In this document: in pieces, positions 9,219-17,783 of the stretch
Layout of the letters: the number at the start of each line of letters is the position of its first letter
Numbering within the stretch: position 1 is the stretch's first letter
Translations under genes and position numbers: made by a program
DNA from: Candidatus Aminicenantes bacterium UBA6228
Lineage (GTDB): Bacteria; Acidobacteriota; Aminicenantia; Aminicenantales; Saccharicenantaceae
Assembly (NCBI GenBank): GCA_002441005.1
Contig: DJWO01000010.1
Location: 49,591-113,590 of the forward strand
Direction of reading: 5' to 3'
Length of the DNA: 64,000 nt
The notes under the pieces: generated by a model
Databases searched by the model: none
What the model saw: only the letters and a program-made list of their open reading frames with translations
Told to the model about the DNA's origin: nothing

Positions 9219-9872
9219 TCAGACAGCTTTCAGCCAGGGGAATCTTCTGGTTAGAATTCGCCAGATTTGACGGCTGATAACCTCCGGGGGCTGGCGTCCA
9301 TCAAGGAGACAGCACTCCGGATCCTTCAGGCTTAAAAAATTCTTCCTGACTTTCTGAAGATAGTACCGATCCTCGAATAACCGGTAGATTACTGGCCGGC
9401 TGGCTATTCTTTTCAAGGCTACGGTCACCGGCACATCAAGAATAAAAACTATGTTCGGCCTGAGAACAAACTGTTTATGCTTTGACCTGATCTCATCCGG
9501 ATCCAGCCCTCTGGCCCCCTGATAGGCCAGGGTCGAATAGAAATAACGGTCAAGGATGACAATCTGGCCTGATTCCAGGGCCGGTTTAATGTTATTTTTG
9601 ATATCTTCTTTCCGGTCTTTGATAAAAAGCTCCAGCTCCTGAGCCGGCGAAAGTGAGTTTTGATGGCGGGCAGCCTCTCTTATTTTCTGCCCCCAGCGGC
9701 CGGCAGTCGGCTCGCTTAAAGTGACAACTTTTTCACGCCGGCGGCGCAGTCTTTTAGCCAGCAGTTCAACCTGAGTGGATTTTCCGCAGCCATCTATACC
9801 TTCAAAAACTATGAACAGGCCAGGCTTGACGGCTGGCCAGGAGAACGGTTCTTTTTCCTGTTTTTTTTTCAT
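9219..9872 (-). CDS. tmk: Thymidylate kinase (dTMP kinase)
   Basis: About 217 residues. The P-loop is in FEGIDGCGKSTQ (residues ~24-35) and the dTMP-binding DRYFYSTLAYQGA motif follows in mid-protein, both diagnostic of thymidylate kinase, which converts dTMP to dTDP with ATP. I chose the ATG at 9872; the frame stays open upstream to a TTG at 9932, but the extra 20 residues are not family-like. Neither start has a clear ribosome binding site. The N-terminal ~18 residues before the P-loop strand are lysine-rich and slightly longer than usual. It is divergent from htrA and upstream of the PBP1A gene. Confidence 0.92.
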   Translation of the reverse strand: MKKKQEKEPFSWPAVKPGLFIVFEGIDGCGKSTQVELLAKRLRRRREKVVTLSEPTAGRWGQKIREAARHQNSLSPAQELELFIKDRKEDIKNNIKPALESGQIVILDRYFYSTLAYQGARGLDPDEIRSKHKQFVLRPNIVFILDVPVTVALKRIASRPVIYRLFEDRYYLQKVRKNFLSLKDPECCLLDGRQPPEVISRQIWRILTRRFPWLKAV

Positions 9873-10005
9873 TTCTGGCCTGTTATTTTCCTGCCTGCGG
9901 TTTATGTTAGCCGGAAAACGGGCTGAGTGCAACTTTTATAAATTTTTATTGTTTAATCCTAATAAGTTTATGGGTCCAGGTTGATAGTCCTGCGGTCACG
10001 GCTAA

Positions 10006-10034
10006 TTGAATTTAGGCCTTTAATATGGTATTTT
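10006..10034 (+). promoter_or_regulatory. Sigma-70-type promoter for htrA-dapF
   Basis: TTGAAT (10006-10011), 17-bp spacer, TATTTT (10029-10034). Transcription would begin near 10041, which is downstream of an ATG at 10039 and so supports translation starting at the ATG at 10060. Confidence 0.5.
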
Positions 10035-10059
10035 TAAAATGATATTCAGGGAGGCAAAA

Positions 10060-11571
10060 ATGAAAAAGTATTTTTGGATAGGCGGCTTAAGTTTTCTTTT
10101 AGGCTTACTGGTAGCCGGCTATATTTTTCTTTCACCCGAAAAACCGGCCAATCCGGAAACTCCCCTTAGCGTTCTTCCCTCGAACTCAGGACAGCTAATT
10201 GCCGGCGAGAAACTGCCACCTGCACCTGAAAACATTTTAAACCAGAATTTTGTCTCGATCGTGGATAAAGTAAGTCCTTCAGTGGTCAGAATTATGGCCG
10301 AGCAGGTTCAGCAGATCCCGGGCTACGGCCCGGAAGAAGGCTGGCCATTTGAGGACTTCTGGGACAGGTTCTTTGGCCTCAGCCCGGATTCAAGAAATCG
10401 ACAGAGAGAATACCGGCAGGCGGCTGTTGGCTCGGGCTTTTTTATTTCGTCCGATGGCTATATTTTAACCAATAACCATATTGTGGAGAATGAAGTAAAA
10501 ATGACGGTCTCAACAGCCGACGGCAAAGAATATGAAGCTGAGCTCATTGGGAAAGACCAGCCAACCGATCTGGCTTTGATTAAGATTAAGGGAAAGGATT
10601 TTCCCTATGCTACCCTTGGCAATTCATCTAACCTCAAGGTCGGAGAATGGGTCCTGGCTATTGGTAATCCATTCGGCATGGAAAATACGGTTACCGCTGG
10701 AATAATCAGTGCCAAGGGCCGACGATTGTCTGCCGGCGATCAACCAACTTACAGCGATTTTATTCAGACCGATGCCGCTATCAATCGAGGCAACAGCGGC
10801 GGGCCGCTGATCAATTTACAGGGAGAAGTGATTGGTATCAACAGCAGTATTCTGACCCCGTCTGGAGGAAACATCGGTATCGGCTTCGCCATTCCTTCCG
10901 ATCTGGCTAAAAAGGTAGTTGACCAGTTAAAAGAAAAGGGCCGGGTGGTCCGCGGATTCTTAGGAATCAGAGGAACTGATTTAACCGAAGCCATCAAAAA
11001 ACAGTTTAAATTGACTGTTGATAAGGGAGTTATTGTTTCTCAGGTTGAGCCGGGCAGTCCAGCTGATAAGGCCGGTCTAAAAAAATATGATGTAATCGTG
11101 GCCATTAACGATCAAGCTATTCAGAACTGGGATGATTTAAGATTTAAGATAGCCGACCTTCAGCCCGGCAATGTGGTCAGCCTGAAGGTCATCCGGGATG
11201 GCCGGGAAATGACGGTTAAAGCTACAATTATTGAACTGGAAACAGAGGCCACTTCTCAGCAGGAAGAAAAAGCCGACAAGGATGTCGGTCTGAGCCTGAC
11301 ACCTTTGACCTCTAATCTGGCCCGGCGTTACGGCCTATCCACAACCGAGGGCCTGTTAATAACCGAGGTCAAGGAATTCAGTCCCGCCGCCAGAGCTGGT
11401 CTGCAAGCCGGAGAGATAATTCTCGAAGTCAACCGGAACAAAGTGGCTTCGGTTAAAGAGTTTCAGGCTATTTTAAAGAAAGCTGAGCCAGATGAAGAAA
11501 TCATCCTGCTGGTAAGACGAGAAGAAGCAGGGAGTAAAATTGATTTTATTGTCACCCTGAGGATCCCATGA
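10060..11571 (+). CDS. htrA: HtrA/Deg-family periplasmic serine protease with two PDZ domains
   Basis: 503 residues. An N-terminal membrane anchor or signal peptide (~residues 6-25) exports it. The trypsin-like domain has the catalytic triad His140 (LTNNHIVEN), Asp170 (PTDLALIKI) and Ser246 (RGNSGGPL). Two PDZ domains follow (about residues 285-380 and 405-495), the DegP/DegQ layout. It degrades or refolds damaged envelope proteins. The start at 10060 has a GGGAGG site 6 bases upstream (10048-10053); an ATG at 10039 lacks one and lies before the predicted transcript start. Its stop overlaps the dapF start (ATGA), so the two are translationally linked. Confidence 0.94.
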   Translation: MKKYFWIGGLSFLLGLLVAGYIFLSPEKPANPETPLSVLPSNSGQLIAGEKLPPAPENILNQNFVSIVDKVSPSVVRIMAEQVQQIPGYGPEEGWPFEDFWDRFFGLSPDSRNRQREYRQAAVGSGFFISSDGYILTNNHIVENEVKMTVSTADGKEYEAELIGKDQPTDLALIKIKGKDFPYATLGNSSNLKVGEWVLAIGNPFGMENTVTAGIISAKGRRLSAGDQPTYSDFIQTDAAINRGNSGGPLINLQGEVIGINSSILTPSGGNIGIGFAIPSDLAKKVVDQLKEKGRVVRGFLGIRGTDLTEAIKKQFKLTVDKGVIVSQVEPGSPADKAGLKKYDVIVAINDQAIQNWDDLRFKIADLQPGNVVSLKVIRDGREMTVKATIIELETEATSQQEEKADKDVGLSLTPLTSNLARRYGLSTTEGLLITEVKEFSPAARAGLQAGEIILEVNRNKVASVKEFQAILKKAEPDEEIILLVRREEAGSKIDFIVTLRIP

Positions 11572-12419
11572 TGAATTTTACTAAGGTCCATGCTCTGGGT
11601 AATGATTTTTTACTGGTCGAGGACAATCAGTCCATTCAAGCTGACCGGCTGCCTGACCTCACCCGCCAGCTGTGCGAGCGGCATACCGGGGTTGGAGCTG
11701 ATGGCCTGATTCTTATTAAGGTTCTTGATTTTGACCAGTCCCGGGTCAACTTCAGGATTTTTAATGCCGATGGCTCAGAGGCAGAAATCTCTGGCAATGG
11801 CCTGCGCTGTGCTTCTGCCGTTCTTTTCCATTATCAGAAAGTTCCGGAAAAAGTTGTCAGGTTCGAAACAATTGTTGGCGAGCACCTGACTGAACTGATC
11901 AGCCAGGATAATAACCACTTCGACATCAGGACTGATATGGGCCAGCCCAGATTTTCTTCGAAAGATATACCCTTTGACGATGGCAGCGAACACGATTTTA
12001 TTGTTGATTATCCCCTGACCATCAATGGAAAAGTTTATAACGTTACCTGTGTTTCAACCGGTAACCCTCATTGCGATATCTTTGTGGAAAGATTTTTCCC
12101 GGCCAGAATAGAATGGCATCAGATTGGCCAGGAAGTTGAGCACCACCCCTTTTTCCCTAACCGCACCAATGTCGAGTTTATCCGGGTTTTGAACAGGAAC
12201 GAGATTGAGGTTCTTTTCTGGGAACGAGGAGTTGGAGAAACACTGGCTTCAGGAACAGGCGCCTGTGGAGCGGCCGTCGCCGCCATTCTTAAAGGCTTAA
12301 CCGAGCGCAAAGTCAGGGTCTGGACCAATCTCGGGGTGTTAACCGTCGAATGGGAAAAAGACAAGCTCTTCCAGACCGGACCAGCCGAGCTGGTTTTTGA
12401 AGGGCGGTCGTTTATTTAG
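11568..12419 (+). CDS. dapF: Diaminopimelate epimerase
   Basis: 283 residues, normal length. It interconverts LL- and meso-diaminopimelate in lysine and peptidoglycan synthesis using two cysteines as acid and base: Cys81 in SGNGLRCA and Cys233 in ASGTGACGAA, both present. The N-terminal FTKVHALGNDFLLVED is typical. The ATG at 11568 overlaps the htrA stop codon; a second ATG follows at once at 11571. The 3' end overlaps the convergent lon gene by 8 bp, so the two stop codons interleave. Confidence 0.96.
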   Translation: MMNFTKVHALGNDFLLVEDNQSIQADRLPDLTRQLCERHTGVGADGLILIKVLDFDQSRVNFRIFNADGSEAEISGNGLRCASAVLFHYQKVPEKVVRFETIVGEHLTELISQDNNHFDIRTDMGQPRFSSKDIPFDDGSEHDFIVDYPLTINGKVYNVTCVSTGNPHCDIFVERFFPARIEWHQIGQEVEHHPFFPNRTNVEFIRVLNRNEIEVLFWERGVGETLASGTGACGAAVAAILKGLTERKVRVWTNLGVLTVEWEKDKLFQTGPAELVFEGRSFI

Positions 12420-14844
12420 TCCGTTTCCGGCTCTTAGCTGATTTTTCAGGTTTCTGACCGAGCGGTGAAGCCAGAGCCAGCCGGAAAACTTCCTTAATAT
12501 CTTCAACAAAGACAAATTCCATTTCCTGCCTGATTTTCTTCGGTATATCAACCAGGTCTTTTTTGTTGGGCAACGGCAGGATCATTTTCTTAAGGCCCGC
12601 CCGCTGAGCGGCCATCACCTTTTGTCTGATTCCGCCCACTGGCAGAACATTGCCTCTCAGGGTTATTTCACCCGTCATGGCCACTTCCCAGCGAATCGGG
12701 ATGTTGGTACAAACCGAAACAAAAGCGGTGGCGATGGTGACTCCGGCTGATGGACCGTCCTTGGGTATAGCCCCTTCTGGGATATGAATATGAAAATCGT
12801 TTTCCATAAAAATCTTGCTATCCAGGCCGAATTCTTGGGCATGGGCCCGGGTATAGCTTAAAGCTGCCTGGGCTGATTCTTTCATGACATCGCCCAGCGA
12901 GCCGGTCAGCAGCAGGTGCCCCTTACCCTTCATCATGATGGCCTCAACAAAAAGGATCTCACCGCCAGAAGCCGTCCAGGCCACACCGGTGGCGACCCCG
13001 ACTGTATCTTTTTTCTTCAACTGGTCGCGGAAAATGATCGGCGGCCCAAGAAATTTTTCTATCTTCTGAGCAGTCACTCTGACGGTCTCTTTATGCCCCT
13101 CGGCTACCTGTCTGGCCACTTTCCGGCAAACCGAAGCGATTTCCCTTTCCAGATTTCTAACTCCAGCTTCTCTGGTATACTGGGAAATAATAGATTTAAT
13201 TGCTCCTTCGGTCATGTCTATCCATTGCGGCTTGAGGGCATTTTCCAGCAGTTGTTTTGGCACCAGGTGCTTCAGGGCAATTTGTAATTTTTCTTCTTCG
13301 GTATAACCTGGAAGTTCGATAATCTCCATTCTGTCTCTGAAAGCCGGCTGAATGGGATCAAGCAGATTGGCCGTGGTGATGAACATCACTCTGGACAGAT
13401 CAAAAGGAACGCCCAGATAGTGATCAAAAAAGGAATTATTCTGTTCAGGATCAAGAACTTCGAGCAAGGCTGAAGACGGGTCGCCCCGGAAATCAGCTCC
13501 GATCTTATCCACTTCATCAATCATAAAAACCGGATTATTGGAGCCAGCCCGGCGCAGGCTCTGGATGATTTTCCCCGGCATGGCCCCGACATAAGTCCGC
13601 CGGTGGCCCCTGATTTCAGCCTCATCGTGGACTCCGCCTAAAGAAATCCGGACAAATTTTCTGCCCAGAGCCCGGGCAATAGATTTGCCCAGGGATGTTT
13701 TACCAACACCCGGTGGCCCGACAAAGCAAAGTATTGGTCCTTTAATCTGATTGGACAGCTTTCTGACCGCCAAATACTCGAGAATTCTCTCCTTGACCTT
13801 ATCCAGGCCATAGTGATCTTCGTCCAGGATGTCTTTAGCTTTCCTCAGGTCCAGATTATCCTTAGTGCTGTCGTTCCAGGGTAAAGCAAACATCCAGTCG
13901 AGATAGTTTCTGATCACAGCCGTTTCGGCTGATTCAGGATGCATTTGCATCAAACGGTTAATCTCTTTTTCTATTTCCTGCCGGACCTCATCATTGACCT
14001 TGAGTTTTTTAAGCTTTTCCTGATAGGCCTTGACTTCTTCCTGCAATTCTGAGCCTTCGCCCAGTTCCTTCTGGATGGCTTTCATCTGCTGGCGGAGAAA
14101 ATATTGCCTCTGTAATTTATCCAGTTCGCCCCTGGCTTCATTTGATATTTTTGATTGGATTTCCAGCAGTTCCAGTTCCCTGACCAGCAGTTCATAGACC
14201 TTTTTCAGTCTGGCCACCGGATCAGTAATTTCCAGAACTTCCTGGGCATCAATGACCTTGAGTTCCAGATTAGAAGCAGTCAAATCAGCCAGCCGGCCTG
14301 GATCATCCAGATTGGCTGCAATGACCAGAATCTCTGGTTGAATTGATTTGCCGAGGGCTGTTGCCTTTTCCAGCCCGGATCTGACATTTCTGACCAGAGC
14401 CTCGACCTCCAGGCTTTTCTCAACCGAAGCCGCTTCCTGAATAACGGCAATTCTGGCCTGCATAAACGGCCCGTCTTCCTCCAGGGATTCTACTCGGGCT
14501 CTAACCAATCCCTGAGCCAGAATCCTGATCCGGCCATCAGGCAGTTTAAGCATTCGCATGATAACGGCAACCGTGCCGATATCATAGACATCTTCTCTTT
14601 TCGGGTCTTCTACCTCCATATCTTTCTGAGTCAAAAGCAGAATCATTCGGTTGGTAGACAGGCTATAATCAATAGCCGCTTTCGATTTTTCACGCCCAAC
14701 ATAAAGCGGGGCTATCATATAAGGGAAAACAACAATATCCCTTAAAAGCAGGACCGGTAATTTTTCCGGGATCTGAAGTTTTTGCTGTTCTTCTTCGGAT
14801 AAACCATTGAGCGGTTCTTCCGGAGAACCCTCAAACTGCGACAT
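12412..14844 (-). CDS. lon: ATP-dependent Lon protease
   Basis: 810 residues with the LonA layout: N-terminal substrate-binding domain (~1-210), helical/coiled-coil region, AAA+ module with Walker A GPPGVGKTS and Walker B VFMIDEVDK, and a C-terminal protease domain with Ser699 (KDGPSAG) and Lys742 (GGIRQK). It degrades misfolded and regulatory cytosolic proteins. The ATG at 14844 is preferred over a GTG at 14847 because the GGAGG site then lies 6 bases away. The start codon shares one base with the hsp20 stop (TGATG), so translation is probably coupled. Basic Lys/Arg-rich C-terminus. Confidence 0.97.
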   Translation of the reverse strand: MSQFEGSPEEPLNGLSEEEQQKLQIPEKLPVLLLRDIVVFPYMIAPLYVGREKSKAAIDYSLSTNRMILLLTQKDMEVEDPKREDVYDIGTVAVIMRMLKLPDGRIRILAQGLVRARVESLEEDGPFMQARIAVIQEAASVEKSLEVEALVRNVRSGLEKATALGKSIQPEILVIAANLDDPGRLADLTASNLELKVIDAQEVLEITDPVARLKKVYELLVRELELLEIQSKISNEARGELDKLQRQYFLRQQMKAIQKELGEGSELQEEVKAYQEKLKKLKVNDEVRQEIEKEINRLMQMHPESAETAVIRNYLDWMFALPWNDSTKDNLDLRKAKDILDEDHYGLDKVKERILEYLAVRKLSNQIKGPILCFVGPPGVGKTSLGKSIARALGRKFVRISLGGVHDEAEIRGHRRTYVGAMPGKIIQSLRRAGSNNPVFMIDEVDKIGADFRGDPSSALLEVLDPEQNNSFFDHYLGVPFDLSRVMFITTANLLDPIQPAFRDRMEIIELPGYTEEEKLQIALKHLVPKQLLENALKPQWIDMTEGAIKSIISQYTREAGVRNLEREIASVCRKVARQVAEGHKETVRVTAQKIEKFLGPPIIFRDQLKKKDTVGVATGVAWTASGGEILFVEAIMMKGKGHLLLTGSLGDVMKESAQAALSYTRAHAQEFGLDSKIFMENDFHIHIPEGAIPKDGPSAGVTIATAFVSVCTNIPIRWEVAMTGEITLRGNVLPVGGIRQKVMAAQRAGLKKMILPLPNKKDLVDIPKKIRQEMEFVFVEDIKEVFRLALASPLGQKPEKSAKSRKRTK

Positions 14845-15305
14845 CACTTACCTCCATTTTCTTCTCTGGTCTTTTGAATTTTAACTTCTATTTCTTTCTT
14901 CACATTGGCTTTTTTCAAACGGATAGTTAAGACTCCGTTTTCCAGTATCGCCACTGTTTTTTCCGTCTCGACTGGCACCGGCAGAACAATTTCCTTATGG
15001 AAAACGCCCATTTCTCTTTCCAGCCGGTGGAATTTAACTTTTTTGGCCTTTGGCTCTTCCTGTTTAACTCCGCTGATGGCCAGCCGATTACCCCATTGAA
15101 CTATCTTCAGGTGCTCAAGGGGAACACCGGGAACTTCAGCCTCGACAACGACTTCCCTCCCTTTCTCATAAACATCGGTAGCCGGTTCCCATAAAATATT
15201 AAAATCACTTCCCCCTGGCCGCCTATAACCGGATTCAGCCCGGTCCTTTCTGATTTCAGTTTCTGCTCTGAATATTCTAAACTCTGGTCTGATCTTTCTT
15301 TTCAT
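14844..15305 (-). CDS. Small heat-shock protein, Hsp20/alpha-crystallin family
   Basis: 153 residues. The alpha-crystallin domain spans about residues 40-140, with VVVEAEVPGVPLEHLKI near its start and the ENGVLTIRLKKA strand near its end, the usual Hsp20 signature (family G-x-L motif as NGVLTI). It acts as an ATP-independent holdase for unfolded proteins in the cytosol. It sits immediately upstream of lon and 22 bp downstream of nrdR in one minus-strand operon, a sensible holdase-protease pairing. No CIRCE-type operator is visible nearby. Confidence 0.92.
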   Translation of the reverse strand: MKRKIRPEFRIFRAETEIRKDRAESGYRRPGGSDFNILWEPATDVYEKGREVVVEAEVPGVPLEHLKIVQWGNRLAISGVKQEEPKAKKVKFHRLEREMGVFHKEIVLPVPVETEKTVAILENGVLTIRLKKANVKKEIEVKIQKTREENGGK

Positions 15306-15327
15306 GGCCGTCTAACTTAAGAACCAG

Positions 15328-15783
15328 CTATTCTTCTTTTAATAGATTTTCCAGAACATGTTTAAATTCGACTACATCCTTAAATTCACGGTAGACGGAA
15401 GCAAACCGGATATAAGCAACCTTATCCAGGGCTTTTAATCTTTCCATCACAATCTGGCCGATTTCCGATGAATCAATTTCTTTATCTGGCCGTTCCTGAA
15501 CAATTGATTCGACTTCTTCCACGATTTCTTCCAGCTGGCTGATCTGAATTGGACGCTTCTCACAGGCTTTCATCATCCCCCGCAGCAGCTTCTGTCCATC
15601 AAAGGGCTGCCGGCTTCCATCCTTCTTGACCACCATATATGGAATTTGTTCTACCCGTTCATAAGTGGTAAATCTCTTCTGGCAGGACAGGCATTCCCGG
15701 CGCCGTCTGATGGACACACCTTTTTTACTTTCGCGGGAATCAATCACCTTGCTTTCTAAAAAGCCACAAAATGGACAGCGCAT
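15328..15783 (-). CDS. nrdR: Transcriptional repressor NrdR of ribonucleotide reductase genes
   Basis: 151 residues, exact family length. N-terminal zinc ribbon with Cys3, Cys6, Cys31 and Cys34 (MRCPFCG and CLSCQKRF), followed by an ATP-cone domain (~residues 48-138) that senses dATP/ATP. It represses nrd genes by binding NrdR boxes. No nrd genes are in the window. The start codon overlaps the stop of the upstream membrane-protein gene by one base (TAATG). Confidence 0.96.
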   Translation of the reverse strand: MRCPFCGFLESKVIDSRESKKGVSIRRRRECLSCQKRFTTYERVEQIPYMVVKKDGSRQPFDGQKLLRGMMKACEKRPIQISQLEEIVEEVESIVQERPDKEIDSSEIGQIVMERLKALDKVAYIRFASVYREFKDVVEFKHVLENLLKEE

Positions 15784-16820
15784 TAATCTTTACTACCTTT
15801 GCCCAGTTGTCTCAGCTGGAAAAGGCTCAATCTATTTTTCCAGATTATAGCATAGCCCAGGGCACATGTCACTACTAACTGAATCGAATGAACGACGATG
15901 GTCAGGCCAACGGCCAGATTAGCTTCGAGGCCATAGAGAGTAGTCAAGCCCAGCCGGCTGAAATAATCAAAACCGCCAGCCATGCCCGGAGTGGGAATAG
16001 AAGCCCCAACGCCGGTCAGAAAAACATAGGGAATCATCAGGAAAAATGGTACTTTCACCTCATAAGCTAAGAGGAAAATCCAGTAAAAGAAGCAGATGCC
16101 AAGCCAGACGATTAAAGACAGGCCGAAATAGCCAAATAATCTTGGCCAGGATTGAAAAAATTTCAAGCCCTCGATAAATTCCTGGCCAAAGGCTTCTACC
16201 CTCCATCTTATTTTTTCAGGAAAAAGGCGGGAAAAAAAATAGATTACCCCGTTGGCTTTTGCTTTCAAGGAATAAACCAGAATGATCAGGATAAAGAGCA
16301 GAACAGAGAGAGCCAGTCCGATCTTCCCCCAGAAAAGAAGAGGGGGCAGAGCTTCAGGCCGGGCTTGATAAAAAGAGCCATAGACTGGCCTGGAAATCAG
16401 GAAAGACCCGAGTAAAAAGCACATGGCGAACATGTCAAAAGTTCTTTCGACCACGATCGTACCAATCAGGTAGCCCGGGCTCAACTTTTCTCTCCTGGCC
16501 AGAAAAACCGGGCGCACTACTTCACCTAAACGTCCGGGAAAAATAAAATTCATGGTGAAACCAAGGGTATTGGCTTCAATCGCATTAGACATCCTTAAGC
16601 CGGCTTTAACCGGCCGCAGCAGATATTTCCACCTGATCGAACGCGTCACCAGATGTAGTGGGACAAGAAATAAGGTCAAAATCATAAGGTAAGGATTAAC
16701 CTGTTTTATATATTGCCAGGTATCAGCCCAGTTAACGCTTCTAAAAAAGAACCACAAGAAAATGATGGTGATCAGACCGATAATTAAATAGTTAATCAGC
16801 CGCCGGCTTGCAGAACTCAT
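15783..16820 (-). CDS. Flippase-like membrane protein (lysylphosphatidylglycerol synthase TM-domain / UPF0104 family)
   Basis: 345 residues with about eight hydrophobic segments. The pattern with NTLGFTMNFIFPGRLGEVVRPVFL and TGVGASIPTPGMAGGFDYF is typical of the UPF0104/AglD-like/MprF N-terminal flippase family. Members are thought to translocate or modify lipids and glycan carriers; the substrate here is unknown. First gene of the apparent operon with nrdR, hsp20 and lon. A weak AAAGGA ribosome binding site lies 9 bases before the ATG. Confidence 0.82.
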   Translation of the reverse strand: MSSASRRLINYLIIGLITIIFLWFFFRSVNWADTWQYIKQVNPYLMILTLFLVPLHLVTRSIRWKYLLRPVKAGLRMSNAIEANTLGFTMNFIFPGRLGEVVRPVFLARREKLSPGYLIGTIVVERTFDMFAMCFLLGSFLISRPVYGSFYQARPEALPPLLFWGKIGLALSVLLFILIILVYSLKAKANGVIYFFSRLFPEKIRWRVEAFGQEFIEGLKFFQSWPRLFGYFGLSLIVWLGICFFYWIFLLAYEVKVPFFLMIPYVFLTGVGASIPTPGMAGGFDYFSRLGLTTLYGLEANLAVGLTIVVHSIQLVVTCALGYAIIWKNRLSLFQLRQLGKGSKD

Positions 16821-16844
16821 TCAGGAGAATCCTTTAAAGTTTAT

Positions 16845-16875
16845 ATTATACCTTATTAGCCCGGTAAATTGTCCA
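16845..16875 (-). promoter_or_regulatory. Possible promoter of the flippase-nrdR-hsp20-lon operon
   Basis: On the minus strand TGGACA is followed by TATAAT (plus-strand 16845-16850) with a 19-bp spacer. The -10 is perfect but the spacing is long, so the call is tentative. Confidence 0.35.
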
Positions 16876-16893
16876 GAAGGCACCCGGTCTTAC

Positions 16894-16922
16894 TTGAAAA
16901 ATCAAGAGGAATTAGCTATATT
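16894..16922 (+). promoter_or_regulatory. Promoter of tRNA-Gln
   Basis: TTGAAA (16894-16899), 17-bp spacer and TATATT (16917-16922). Expected start about 16929, a few bases before the mature tRNA 5' end at 16934. Confidence 0.6.
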
Positions 16923-16933
16923 TAATCGAACGC

Positions 16934-17007
16934 TGGGAAGTCGTCCAATGGTAGGACACATGACTCTGGATCATGTTATCTAGGTTCGAATCCTGGCTTC
17001 CCAGCCA
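16934..17007 (+). tRNA. tRNA-Gln (anticodon CTG)
   Basis: Folds as a cloverleaf: acceptor TGGGAAG with CTTCCCA, D arm GTCC/GGAC, anticodon stem CATGA/TCATG around loop CTCTGGA (anticodon CTG, reading CAG), and T arm with the invariant GGTTCGAATCC. The discriminator G is followed by an encoded CCA (17005-17007). Confidence 0.95.
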
Positions 17008-17039
17008 ACCTCCCCAAAACCCTCCTTCTTGTACAGACA

Positions 17040-17075
17040 GGCAGCTCCACCCCCTCCGGAGCTGCCACTTTTTTC
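17040..17075 (+). terminator. Rho-independent terminator after tRNA-Gln
   Basis: GGCAGCTCC (17040-17048) pairs with GGAGCTGCC (17058-17066), a nine-base perfect stem, followed by AC and a run of T. It lies 33 bp after the tRNA. Confidence 0.75.
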
Positions 17076-17210
17076 TAAATTTGATTTTTTTATGGTTTTC
17101 AGCCAGCTCCCTTTCCTCCTGGCTCAAAGCTGCCACACATAGAGCAAGATAAAACCTGTTCTTATTCTTGGCAGCCCCTGGGGCCAATTACTGGTCTTTT
17201 CCCAGTTTTT

Positions 17211-17744
17211 TCAATCAGACTTTTTCTTCAGCCGGAAGGTTTTGATTTCTTCCAGAATAAATCTCTTAATTTCCTCCTCCTCACCAGCTGGCAACAGTCT
17301 GACTGGCGGCGGCAAAAGCTCGATAAAATCAGGCAGAAGTTTCTCTCTGATGACCAGAAGACAGTTGGTTTTAGCCAGCTGCGGACAGAGGCCAGGCCAG
17401 ATCCCTTTTCCTTTGATTTCGGCTGGACCTACTTCGTCGATGATCAGCAGATCTGACCCGGCGGCCGAGGCAATTATTTCGGTGGCCGCTTCCAGGCCAG
17501 AAGGTAAAAAATAATACTGACCGGCCCTGGCGGCCAAGCTATTAAGACCGGATTTCCTTAATAACGGAACCCGGCGGTCAGAATTAAGATCAAGGAGGTC
17601 ATAGCCTTGAATCTCCCCTGCCGTCCTGATTGATTCAGACAGATAACCGGATAACGTCAGGCCGGATATCTTCAGTTGAGCGACCAGGCGCTTCAAAAAA
17701 CCAGTCTTGCCGGCCTGGACCGGACCGCTAAGAACGAAGATCAT
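17211..17744 (-). CDS. THEP1-type nucleoside-triphosphatase
   Basis: 177 residues. N-terminal P-loop LSGPVQAGKTG and a Walker B strand LLIIDEVGPAEIKGKGIWP, with GYLSES after the first helix, match the THEP1/NTPase_1 family of small NTPases with broad nucleoside-triphosphate hydrolysis. The biological role of the family is unclear. It begins 39 bp after galactokinase on the same strand and is probably co-transcribed with it; some similar NTPases sit with mobile-cofactor or nucleotide genes, so the link to galactose use may be incidental. Confidence 0.82.
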   Translation of the reverse strand: MIFVLSGPVQAGKTGFLKRLVAQLKISGLTLSGYLSESIRTAGEIQGYDLLDLNSDRRVPLLRKSGLNSLAARAGQYYFLPSGLEAATEIIASAAGSDLLIIDEVGPAEIKGKGIWPGLCPQLAKTNCLLVIREKLLPDFIELLPPPVRLLPAGEEEEIKRFILEEIKTFRLKKKSD

Positions 17745-17783
17745 AGCCTTTAAGCCAGCTCTAGCCTCAAGCCAAATATTCTA

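Noticed and set aside
16912..17187. A 91-codon minus-strand frame over the tRNA-Gln gene
   Set aside because: It runs antisense through a well-folded tRNA and its terminator and shows no family features.
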